Source: Kiloniellales bacterium
GTDB taxonomy: Bacteria; Pseudomonadota; Alphaproteobacteria; Kiloniellales; JAKSBE01
Direction: 5' to 3'
Assembly: GCA_030066685.1 (NCBI GenBank)
Contig: JASJBF010000015.1
Span: 1-64,000, forward strand
DNA: 64,000 nt
Part shown: positions 57,220 to 64,000 of the stretch, piece after piece
Numbering within the stretch: position 1 is the first letter of the stretch
How the letters are laid out: each line of letters begins with the position of its first letter
Program-made: the position numbers and the translations under genes
The notes under the pieces: generated by a model
The model's input: the letters and a program-made list of their open reading frames with translations, nothing else
Database searches by the model: none
Told to the model about the DNA's origin: nothing

Positions 57220-57233
57220 TTGATCGAAGTCAA
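57220..57233 (+). promoter_or_regulatory. FNR-like box upstream of hemN
   Basis: TTGATCGAAGTCAA, one mismatch to TTGAT-N4-ATCAA. Its centre is 43.5 bp before the hemN ATG; a class II start at -41.5 would lie 2 bp before the ATG. HemN is a classic FNR-induced gene. Confidence 0.7.
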
Positions 57234-57269
57234 TGCCGCCTGCCGGGCGGCGGCACTAGCGTCGCGGCC

Positions 57270-58619
57270 ATGGATCCAAAGCTTCTGCGCCGCTACGGCG
57301 GCCCGGTGCCGCGCTATACCAGCTATCCCACGGCACCGCACTTCCACCCCGGGATCACCGCCGAGAGCTATCTTGGGTGGCTCGGCGGCCTGCCGCCTGA
57401 GGCCCGGCTTTCGCTCTATCTGCACGTGCCCTTCTGCGCGCAGATGTGCTGGTACTGCGGCTGCCACACCAAGGTGGTGCGGCGCTACCAGCCGGTCGCG
57501 GACTACGCCGGGAGCCTGCTGCAGGAGGCCGAGCTGGTTGCCGCTGCCTTGCCGCCCGGCCCGCGCGTGGTGCAGCTGCACTGGGGCGGCGGCACCCCGA
57601 CGATGCTGTCGGGCGACGACTTCCGGCGCCTGACCGACGGCCTGCGCGCGGCCTTCCGCTTCGACGCGGCGGTCGAGATCGCGGTCGAGGTCGACCCCCG
57701 GACCCTGGACGCGGAAAAGGCCCGGGCCCTCGCCGAGGCCGGCGTGACCCGCGCCAGCCTCGGCGTCCAGGACTTCACCGCCGCCGTGCAGGCGGCGATC
57801 AACCGCATCCAGCCCTTCGAGGTGGTGGCGCGGGCGGTCGAGCGCCTGCGCGCGGCCGGCGTCCGGAGCATCAACTTCGACCTGATGTACGGCCTGCCGC
57901 GGCAGTGGGTCGCCGACCTGCTGCGCAGCATCGACCTCGCGGCGACCCTGGCGCCGGACCGCATCGCGCTCTTCGGCTATGCCCACGTGCCCTGGATGAA
58001 GTCCCACCAGCGGCTGATCGCGGACTCGGAGCTGCCGAAGGAGGACGCGCGCTGGGCCCAGGCCGAGGCCGCGGCGGCACGGCTCGGGGCCCATGGTTAC
58101 CTCCGCGTCGGCCTCGACCACTTCGCCCGCCCGGAGGACCCCCTGGCCCGGGCCCTGGGTGAGGACCGCCTGCGGCGCAACTTCCAGGGCTACACCGACG
58201 ACCCGGCCGAGGCCCTGATCGGCCTGGGCGCCTCGGCGATCGGCAGCCTGCCCCAGGGCTACGTCCAGAACGCCGTGCCGATCAAGGACTACCGCGACTC
58301 GGTGGCCGCCGGGCGCCCCGCCGTCCGGCGCGGCTGCCGGCTCAGCGCCGACGACCGGCTGCGCCGGGCCGTGATCGAGACCCTGATGTGCCGCCTGAAG
58401 GTCGACCTCGCTGGCCTCTGCGCCGGCCACGGGGCCGACCCCGCCGACTTCGCCGAGGAGGTCGCGGCCCTTGACAGGATGGCGGCCGACGGCCTGGTCG
58501 AGATCGCGGGCGGCGAGATCCGGGTCACCGCCGCCGGGCGCCCGTTGGTCCGCTCCGCCGCCGCGGTCTTCGACCGCTACCTCAAGGCCGGCACGGCGCG
58601 CCATTCGCGGGCGGTTTGA
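57270..58619 (+). CDS. hemN: Oxygen-independent coproporphyrinogen III oxidase
   Basis: A 449-residue radical-SAM enzyme converting coproporphyrinogen III to protoporphyrinogen IX without oxygen. Starts LLRRYGGPVPRYTSYPTAPHF as expected; cluster motif CAQMCWYCGC (C-x3-C-x2-C); SAM-site GGGTPTML; GVQDFTAAVQ and DLMYGLPRQ typical of true HemN rather than HemW. C-terminal HemN domain present. Start ATG 57270; there is no Shine-Dalgarno sequence, in line with a leaderless mRNA. Confidence 0.95.
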   Translation: MDPKLLRRYGGPVPRYTSYPTAPHFHPGITAESYLGWLGGLPPEARLSLYLHVPFCAQMCWYCGCHTKVVRRYQPVADYAGSLLQEAELVAAALPPGPRVVQLHWGGGTPTMLSGDDFRRLTDGLRAAFRFDAAVEIAVEVDPRTLDAEKARALAEAGVTRASLGVQDFTAAVQAAINRIQPFEVVARAVERLRAAGVRSINFDLMYGLPRQWVADLLRSIDLAATLAPDRIALFGYAHVPWMKSHQRLIADSELPKEDARWAQAEAAAARLGAHGYLRVGLDHFARPEDPLARALGEDRLRRNFQGYTDDPAEALIGLGASAIGSLPQGYVQNAVPIKDYRDSVAAGRPAVRRGCRLSADDRLRRAVIETLMCRLKVDLAGLCAGHGADPADFAEEVAALDRMAADGLVEIAGGEIRVTAAGRPLVRSAAAVFDRYLKAGTARHSRAV

Positions 58620-58652
58620 GTCCCCATCAGATCCGAGAGCTCTGCCTGCCGA

Positions 58653-58766
58653 CCCCTCACCCTCCCAGCGCCTGACGGCGCCGGGCCCCTCCCTCTCCCC
58701 CGGGGAGAGGGATGTGGAGGCTTGGCGAGGCCAGAGGCCGAGCCCTAGCCGGAGCTGGGTGAGGGG
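58653..58766 (+). repeat. Interspersed palindromic repeat family A, copy 3
   Basis: CCCCTCACCC (58653-58662) and GGGTGAGGGG (58757-58766) enclose the inner hairpin CTCTCCCCCGGGGAGAG, the core GGAGGCTTGGCGAGG and GCCGAGCCCTAGCCGGAGC. Same orientation as copy 1. Between hemN and the convergent thpR. Confidence 0.9.
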
Positions 58767-58792
58767 TGAGAGTCCCGCGGCCGGACTCAGCG

Positions 58793-59359
58793 CTATCCAA
58801 CCGATGATCGCGCGGTTTCGGGGGCCGGTGTCAGCTCGTAGACCGCCTCCTCGCTGTAGATCGAGCCGTTCGAGGAGAGGAAGCTGGAGTAGAGGACGAA
58901 GCGGTCGACCTCGAAGGGCGGCAGGCGGAGCAGGCCGTGCCGGCTCAGGAAGGCGCCCAGCTTGTCGCCGGGGTTGGACTTGAAGCGGGCCAGGGTGACG
59001 TGCGGCTTGAACTTGCGCCGCTCCGGCGCCAGACCGCTGCGCACCACCGCGGACTCGACCTTGCTCTGCAGGTGCAGCAGCCCCGGGTGCGGCTCGACCC
59101 CGGCCCAGAGCTGACGGACCCGGCGGTTGTCGCCGAAGCGGTCGAGGCCGGCGATGCTCAGCGGGAAGCCCGGCGCCCGGATCTCGGCCAGGGCGGCGTC
59201 GACGTCCTCGGCGTCCCGGCGGTCGACCTCGCCCAGGAAGCGCAGGGTCAAGTGCAGGTTCTCCGCCGGTACCCAGCGGGCGCCCGGCAGGCCGTTTGCG
59301 AGGTCGATCAGGGCGTCCTGGACCGCCTCGGGCAGGGCGATGGCGACGAAAAGGCGCAT
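58793..59359 (-). CDS. thpR: RNA 2',3'-cyclic phosphodiesterase (LigT)
   Basis: A 188-residue 2H phosphoesterase with both HxT motifs: NLHLTLRFLG near residue 46 and KPHVTLARF near residue 130. It opens 2',3'-cyclic phosphates at RNA ends to 2'-phosphates. Start ATG 59359 since MRLFVAIALP is the family N-terminus. It lies 36 bp from the Tas-type reductase gene that precedes it. It acts on the same kind of RNA ends as RtcB but would spoil rather than repair them; both are in the window by location only. Confidence 0.92.
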   Translation of the reverse strand: MRLFVAIALPEAVQDALIDLANGLPGARWVPAENLHLTLRFLGEVDRRDAEDVDAALAEIRAPGFPLSIAGLDRFGDNRRVRQLWAGVEPHPGLLHLQSKVESAVVRSGLAPERRKFKPHVTLARFKSNPGDKLGAFLSRHGLLRLPPFEVDRFVLYSSFLSSNGSIYSEEAVYELTPAPETARSSVG

Positions 59360-59394
59360 GTGGTTCCCCGCTGCTCGGATTCTGCGACTCGGTG

Positions 59395-60435
59395 TCACGG
59401 ACAGGGGTAGGTGTGATCCTTGTGGATTTCCTCGATCCCGTCCAGCACCTCGGGCGCCAGCGTCAGCGCCGCCGAGGCGATGTTGGTCTCGAGCTGCGCC
59501 ATCTTGGTCGCGCCGATGATCGTGGCCGTGGTGAAGGGCCGCGAGGTGACGTAGGCCAGGGCCATCTGCGCCGGGTCCAGGCCGTGCCGCGCCGCCAGGT
59601 CGCGGTAGGCCGCGATCGCCGCCTCGGCGCGCGGGCCCTGGTAGCGCCGGTTCTGCGGGTGCAGGGTCAGGCGCGCGCCCGCGGGCTTGGCGTCGCCCAG
59701 GTACTTGCCGGTCAGGGTTCCGGCGCCCAGGGGCGCATAGGCCAGGAGGCCGCAGTCCTCGCGGACCGCCGTCTCGGCCAGGCCGACCTCGAAGCTGCGG
59801 TTGAGGAAGCTATAGGGGTTCTGGATCGAGACCATCCTCGGTCCCCGCCCGGACTCGGCCAGCTGCAGGAAGCGCTGCAGGCCCCAGGCGGTCTCGTTGG
59901 AGACGCCGACCAGCCGCACCCGGCCCGATCGGACGACCGCGTCCAGCGCCGCCAGGGTCTCCTCCAGCGCCGTGCCGTCCTCCGCCTCCGCGGGCGCGTA
60001 GCCCAGGCGGCCGAAGCGGTTCGCCGGGCGCTCGGGCCAGTGCAGCTGGTAGAGGTCGATATAGTCGGTCTGCAGCCGCTTCAGCGAGGCCTCCACGGCG
60101 GCCTCGATGTTGGCCCGGTCGAGCCGCGGCTGGCCGTCGCGGATGTAGGTCAGCCGCCCATCGGGGCCGGCGACCTTGGTCGCGACCACCACCCTGTCGC
60201 GGTTGCCGCGGGCCTTCATCCAGCTGCCGATGATCTCCTCGGTCCGGCCGTAGGTCTCGGGCCCGGGCGGCACCGGATACATCTCCGCGGCGTCCAGGAA
60301 GTTGATGCCCCGCTCAAAGGCGTAGTCCATCTGCTCGTGGCCCTCGGCCTCGCTGTTCTGCGTGCCCCAGGTCATGGTCCCGAGGCAGAGCGCGCTGACC
60401 TTGACGTCGCTGCGGCCGAGCTGGCGGTACTCCAT
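59395..60435 (-). CDS. Aldo/keto reductase, Tas-like
   Basis: A 346-residue AKR: catalytic Asp and Tyr in GINFLDAAEMYP (the Tyr being within MYPVP), Lys in VVVATKVAG, His in DLYQLHWPER, plus GVSNETAWGL and the cofactor strand YAPLGAGTLTGKYL. The DxAExYP form with NRFGxxG insertion fits the E. coli Tas group. NADP-dependent; substrate unknown. It starts MEYRQLGRSDVKVSALCLGTM; it is cotranscribed at most with thpR downstream. Confidence 0.93.
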   Translation of the reverse strand: MEYRQLGRSDVKVSALCLGTMTWGTQNSEAEGHEQMDYAFERGINFLDAAEMYPVPPGPETYGRTEEIIGSWMKARGNRDRVVVATKVAGPDGRLTYIRDGQPRLDRANIEAAVEASLKRLQTDYIDLYQLHWPERPANRFGRLGYAPAEAEDGTALEETLAALDAVVRSGRVRLVGVSNETAWGLQRFLQLAESGRGPRMVSIQNPYSFLNRSFEVGLAETAVREDCGLLAYAPLGAGTLTGKYLGDAKPAGARLTLHPQNRRYQGPRAEAAIAAYRDLAARHGLDPAQMALAYVTSRPFTTATIIGATKMAQLETNIASAALTLAPEVLDGIEEIHKDHTYPCP

Positions 60436-60493
60436 GTTTCCCCCTTGCCGTCTGGTTGGATTGTCTGCTGTGCGGTGGCTTCCGGTCGGCGGC

Positions 60494-61633
60494 TCAGAGA
60501 AAGAGCGCCAGCACCCCGGTATAGCCGTAGAGCCGGTTGTTCGAGATCTCGCCGTTGGCGTAGAAGCCGGCGAGCGGCAGGTCGCCGAGCGCGTCGCGGA
60601 TCAGGCGCATCTCGGCGGCGTCCGGGCCGAAGAGGTTCTCGCCCCGGGCGATGCAGGAGAAGTAGAGCGCGGCGCGCGGCGGCGCCCGGAGCCGCCCCTT
60701 GACCTGGTCCAGCATGCGCTTGAGGTCGGCCTCGGCGGCGGCCTGGTCGCGGCGGCAGAACAGGATGTCCTGACCGGCCTCGACGATCTCCCCGACCGCG
60801 AGCCAGCCCTGCTCCGTGTCGATGCCCATGAGGTTGCGGACCATGTAGTCCCCGGTGTCGCTGCCGGTCACCGGAAAGGCGACCATAGTGTTCGCCGCGG
60901 CGGGCGTAAGGTCGGCCGGAGTCTCGACGCCGAGGTCGTCGAGCAGGACGTCCAGTGCCGGCTGGCCGTCGATGGCGATGACGATGTTGCGCTCGGCCGC
61001 GGTGATCCGGCGGCTCGGCCCGATCGGCTGGCAGCCCTGGGACAGCCCGGCGGCGACGTCGAGCCCGGCGCTGAACAGCACGCCGGAGAGCCCGCCCTCC
61101 GAGACCCGGTCGGCGAGCTGGACGATGCCGTTGCGGCTGGCCGACAGGCCGCCGACCAGGAAGGCCGAGGTGTCGTTGGACAAGCCGTCGATCAGGCGGG
61201 GCAGCAGCGGGTTGCGCGGGTCGCCGTGAACCACCCCGAAGAGCGGCGGGTTCCGGCTCAGCCAGCCGTCGCAGCAGCGGTGGAAGTCCTTGAGGTCCTG
61301 GGTCACCGGTTGGAAGACCTGGAAGCTCGCCTCGGGGAAACGGCCGACCAGCAGCGAGACCGCCGGCCGGTCGTAGATCTCGACGCCGCTGCCGGCGATC
61401 CCGAAGCCGGTGGTGCCGACCCAGTGCGTGATGCCGGTGGCCCGGCGCAGCAACTCGACCAGGCTTTCGGTGTGGCCGGCCAGGGGGTCGGTGGCGTAGA
61501 GGAAGCCGAGGTTGGCGCCTGCAGGCACCTCGCCGAGAGCCTCCAGACAGGCCTTGCCGGTGGCGCTCCAATCCGGGCCGCTGGCATAGGCGGCCTTGAA
61601 GCCGTCGGCGGCCGTGGCGCCGGCCTCAGCCAT
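60494..61633 (-). CDS. FIST sensory-domain protein
   Basis: A 379-residue protein with FIST_N (GFLYATDPLAGHTESLVELLRRATGITHWVGTT, then SLLVGRF) and FIST_C, ending in FYANGEISNNRLYGYTGVLALF. FIST proteins bind small molecules, perhaps amino acids, and often signal together with histidine kinases or diguanylate cyclases; none is adjacent here. Its start overlaps the stop of the esterase gene by 8 bp, so they form a unit. Confidence 0.9.
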   Translation of the reverse strand: MAEAGATAADGFKAAYASGPDWSATGKACLEALGEVPAGANLGFLYATDPLAGHTESLVELLRRATGITHWVGTTGFGIAGSGVEIYDRPAVSLLVGRFPEASFQVFQPVTQDLKDFHRCCDGWLSRNPPLFGVVHGDPRNPLLPRLIDGLSNDTSAFLVGGLSASRNGIVQLADRVSEGGLSGVLFSAGLDVAAGLSQGCQPIGPSRRITAAERNIVIAIDGQPALDVLLDDLGVETPADLTPAAANTMVAFPVTGSDTGDYMVRNLMGIDTEQGWLAVGEIVEAGQDILFCRRDQAAAEADLKRMLDQVKGRLRAPPRAALYFSCIARGENLFGPDAAEMRLIRDALGDLPLAGFYANGEISNNRLYGYTGVLALFL

Positions 61634-62333
61634 CGGAGCCCCGCGCCTGTGCCGCGTCGATCAATGGCCTCAGGGCCGGCAGGATCGCCTCGACGATCAC
61701 CGCGACCCCGGCGCCGTTGGGGTGCAGGCCGTCCGGCTGGTTGAACTCCGGTCGCATGGCGACGCCGTCGAGGAAGAAAGGATAGAACGCCACGTCGTGT
61801 TCCTCGGCCAGCCTGGGAAAGACCGCGTCGAACTCCGCGGCGTATTCGGCGCCCAGGTTGCGCGGCGCCAGCATGCCCGTCAACAGGACCGGCAGGCCTT
61901 CGGTCTCGAGCCGGGTCAGGATGGCGTCGAGGTTGCGGTAGGTCTCCGAAGGCTCCAGGCCGCGCAGCATGTCGTTGCCGCCCAGGGTGACCAGGACCAG
62001 GTCCGGGTCGTCCGACAGCGCCCAGTCGAGGCGGGCGCGGCCCGCTGCGGTGGTGTCGCCGGAGTTGCCGCCGTTGAGCACCTTGATGTCGAAGCCTTCG
62101 GCCCTGAGGGCCGCCTCCAGCTGAGCCGGGAAGGTCTCTCCGGCAGGCAGGCCGTAGCCGTGAATCAGGCTGTCGCCGAAGGTCAGGAGCTTGAGCGGTT
62201 GCGCGGACGTCGAGGAGGCCTGGATCAGGAGCCCACCGAGGAACAATAGCACGGCCAGCAGGAACACCGGGCCGCGGAACCCTGCTGGGGGCCGGCTGCG
62301 GGGAGACTCGACGGAGGCGGCCGGAATCACCAT
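61626..62333 (-). CDS. SGNH arylesterase/lysophospholipase L1-like (TesA type)
   Basis: A 235-residue esterase with a membrane signal at the N-terminus (VFLLAVLLFLGGLLIQASSTSAQ). The SGNH blocks are present: FGDSLIHGYGL (Ser), the Gly block near NGGNSGDTTAAG, TLGGNDMLRGL (Asn), and DGLHPNGAG (Asp-His). TesA in E. coli is a periplasmic thioesterase/lysophospholipase encoded divergently from ybbA, exactly as here. Start ATG 62333 chosen for the signal peptide. Confidence 0.92.
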   Translation of the reverse strand: MVIPAASVESPRSRPPAGFRGPVFLLAVLLFLGGLLIQASSTSAQPLKLLTFGDSLIHGYGLPAGETFPAQLEAALRAEGFDIKVLNGGNSGDTTAAGRARLDWALSDDPDLVLVTLGGNDMLRGLEPSETYRNLDAILTRLETEGLPVLLTGMLAPRNLGAEYAAEFDAVFPRLAEEHDVAFYPFFLDGVAMRPEFNQPDGLHPNGAGVAVIVEAILPALRPLIDAAQARGSDG

Positions 62334-62526
62334 GACTTCTGCGCAGATAGGGCCAAATTCGCGCCGCTTCAAGCGGCTTGCCGAAGCGGTCGCCATTGAT
62401 TCGGGCCGCCTGACCGCCATATGCCCTTCATCTTTCCGCGCTGGACTGCGTAGGAAGCCGTGTAACCTGGCCTCCGATCGCGCGGGAGACGGTCGTTATG
62501 ACGGGAGAAAAGCCTTGCAGGACAAT

Positions 62527-63231
62527 ATGATCCGGCTCGCCGGCGTGCAGCTAACCCTGCCCAGCAGCGCCGGCCCGGTCGAGATCCTGCGCGGCCTGGA
62601 CCTCGAGATCGCCGCCGGCGAGACGGTCTCGGTGGTCGGACCCTCCGGCTCCGGCAAGTCCAGCATGATGATGCTGATCGCCGGCCTGGAGCGGCCGAGC
62701 GAGGGCCGGGTCGAGGTCGCCGGGGCCGATCTCTCCCGGCTCGACGAGGACGGCCTGGCGCGCTTCCGGCGCGACGCCATCGGCATCGTGTTCCAGGACT
62801 TCCATCTGATCCCGACCATGACCGCGCTGGAGAACGTCGCCGTGCCGCTGGAGTTCGCCGGCCGCGCCGACGCCTTCGACGTGGCCGCCGAGAGCCTGCG
62901 CGCGGTCGGCCTGGGGCATCGCCTGAGCCACTACCCGGGGCAGCTATCGGGCGGCGAGCAGCAGCGCGTTGCCCTGGCCCGGGCCTCGGCGCCGGCGCCC
63001 AAGCTGCTGCTGGCCGACGAGCCGACCGGCAACCTGGACGGCGAGACCGGGCGGCAGGTCATCGACCTGCTGTTCGGCCTGCAGGCCCGGCACGGCAGCA
63101 CCCTGATGCTGATCACCCATGACCCGGGCCTGGCGGGGCGCTGCAGCCGGCAGGTGCGCCTCAAGGACGGGCTGATCGTGGACAGCGGCCTGGCTGTCGC
63201 CGCGCCGGCGGGCGGCCGGGCGGCGCAATGA
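62527..63231 (+). CDS. ybbA: ABC transporter ATP-binding protein, YbbA type
   Basis: A 234-residue ATPase: Walker A GPSGSGKSSM, Q-loop IVFQDFHLIPTM, ABC signature LSGGEQQRVALARA, Walker B LLLADEPTGNLDG, switch His in LITHDP. It belongs to the LolD/MacB-like MKLVLxAL group. Its partner permease overlaps by 4 bp. Divergent from the tesA-type gene. Probably moves lipids or lipoproteins, with the esterase in the same process. Confidence 0.93.
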   Translation: MIRLAGVQLTLPSSAGPVEILRGLDLEIAAGETVSVVGPSGSGKSSMMMLIAGLERPSEGRVEVAGADLSRLDEDGLARFRRDAIGIVFQDFHLIPTMTALENVAVPLEFAGRADAFDVAAESLRAVGLGHRLSHYPGQLSGGEQQRVALARASAPAPKLLLADEPTGNLDGETGRQVIDLLFGLQARHGSTLMLITHDPGLAGRCSRQVRLKDGLIVDSGLAVAAPAGGRAAQ

Positions 63232-64000
63232 CCCAGGCCAGGCCGATTCGCGGCCTCGGCGCCTGGCGCCTTGCCTGGCGCCTGGCCCAGCGCGAGCTGC
63301 GCAGCGGCCTGACCGGCTTCCGTGTCTTCCTCGCCTGCCTTTTCCTCGGCGTCGCCGCCATCGCCGCCGTCGGCTCGGTCTCCTCGGCCCTGCTGGACGG
63401 CTTGCGGCAGAACGCCCGGACCATCCTCGGCGCCGACCTCGAGGTCCGCCTGGTGCACCGCGCGGCCGAGCCCGAGGAGCTGGCCTTCCTGCAGACCCAG
63501 GGCGAGCTTGGCCGCATGGTCCGCTTGCGGGCCATGGCACGCGGCGATGCGCCTGGGGCGCGGCGCAAGCTGATCGAGCTGCGCGGCGTCGACGAGACCT
63601 ATCCCTTCTACGGCGAGACCCTCCTCGAGCCGGCGATGTCCCTCGACGAAGCCCTTGAGCTTCGCGACGGGGTCTATGGCATCGCCGTGGAGCCCAGCCT
63701 GCTCGCCCGCCTCGGGGTGGCCCTGGGCGACCGGCTGCGGATCGGCGAGACGGCTTTCGAGCTGCGGGCGCTGCTCGCCGCCGAGCCGGACCGCGCCTCG
63801 CGCAGCTTCCTGCTCGGGCCCGGCGCGATCGTCGAGCTCGAGGGCCTGCGCGCGACCGAGCTGATCCAGCCTGGCAGCCTGGTCTACCACTACTACCGCC
63901 TGCGCCTGCCGCCGGACGAGACCGCGGACTCGGTCAAGGAACGGCTCGGCGAGGCCTTCCCCGCGGCGGGCTGGCGCCTGCGCGACCCGCAGGGGGCGGC
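63228..64000 (+). CDS. ybbP: ABC transporter permease, YbbP/FtsX type (cut by the window end)
   Basis: Open from ATG 63228, overlapping the ATPase stop, to the window end; about 257 residues are seen. First membrane helix FRVFLACLFLGVAAIAAVGS, then a large extracytoplasmic MacB_PCD-like domain (LGADLEVRLVHRA, IELRGVDETYPFYGE, VEPSLLARLGVALGDRLRIGE, SVKERLGEAFPAAG). Full YbbP proteins have about 800 residues and ten helices. Together with YbbA it makes an exporter of the FtsX group. Confidence 0.9.
   Translation, partial: MTQARPIRGLGAWRLAWRLAQRELRSGLTGFRVFLACLFLGVAAIAAVGSVSSALLDGLRQNARTILGADLEVRLVHRAAEPEELAFLQTQGELGRMVRLRAMARGDAPGARRKLIELRGVDETYPFYGETLLEPAMSLDEALELRDGVYGIAVEPSLLARLGVALGDRLRIGETAFELRALLAAEPDRASRSFLLGPGAIVELEGLRATELIQPGSLVYHYYRLRLPPDETADSVKERLGEAFPAAGWRLRDPQGA

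Overview
The window is a GC-rich, gene-dense chromosomal segment. Most coding is strongly GC-biased at third codon positions, genes often overlap by ATGA or GTGA, and GTG or TTG starts occur. Gene order (zapE-mdh-sucCD-sucAB followed by lpd), NsrR with a group III truncated haemoglobin, DUF1127, IalB, DM13 and FNR-type TTGAT-N4-ATCAA boxes all point to an alphaproteobacterium, most likely near the Rhodospirillales or Kiloniellales. This is inferred from gene content and order only. No rRNA, tRNA, CRISPR array, transposase, integrase or prophage gene was seen.

Layout. 0-3.3 kb: end of an aldo/keto reductase, a GFA-type zinc protein, two related TPR genes and an outer-membrane barrel. 3.4-13.2 kb: the TCA block, with ZapE, a DUF7079-like gene, malate dehydrogenase, succinyl-CoA ligase, and 2-oxoglutarate dehydrogenase E1 and E2. 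13.3-18.4 kb: membrane and hydrolase genes, then an NsrR / truncated-haemoglobin nitric-oxide module with a good operator and two tiny membrane proteins. 18.7-20.1 kb: lpd, the E3 that serves SucAB. 20.1-25 kb: two tandem MFS transporters, then a secreted EF-hand protein beside a secreted beta-propeller with poly-Asp at both ends. 25.4-31.4 kb: a RidA-like protein, RlmN, a cytochrome c behind a perfect FNR box, IalB, a SpoU methyltransferase, an AnsA-type asparaginase and a GT87 protein. 31.6-45.5 kb: quinone oxidoreductase, methyltransferase, paired DinB genes, GST, DUF1127, aminotransferase, SDR, D-Ala-D-Ala ligase, acetoacetyl-CoA synthetase, M23 peptidase, paired EamA transporters, FlK-like thioesterase, DUF1232. 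45.7-50.1 kb: SDR, pterin dehydratase and a small zincin, then a low-GC 754-residue membrane gene, followed by a decayed second copy of the pterin dehydratase/zincin segment.

50.4-59.4 kb is the most interesting part. A three-gene operon encodes archease, the RNA ligase RtcB and a ribosome-hibernation factor fused to a cold-shock domain, and an FNR-like dyad is centred 41.5 bp before its only start codon. Two more FNR-like dyads stand at almost the same distance from the starts of a 76-residue protein and of hemN. If these are class II FNR sites, all three mRNAs would be leaderless or nearly so. A sirtuin, an LMW-PTP and a fructosamine-kinase homologue form a probable protein-deglycation group. 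Another RNA-end enzyme, ThpR, lies downstream. 59.4-64 kb: Tas-like reductase, FIST protein, TesA-type esterase and the divergent YbbAP-type ABC exporter, cut by the window end.

Several families of palindromic intergenic repeats are spread over the window, many touching stop codons. Tandem paralogue pairs (TPR, MFS, DinB, EamA) and one decayed segmental duplication suggest that local duplication has been frequent here.
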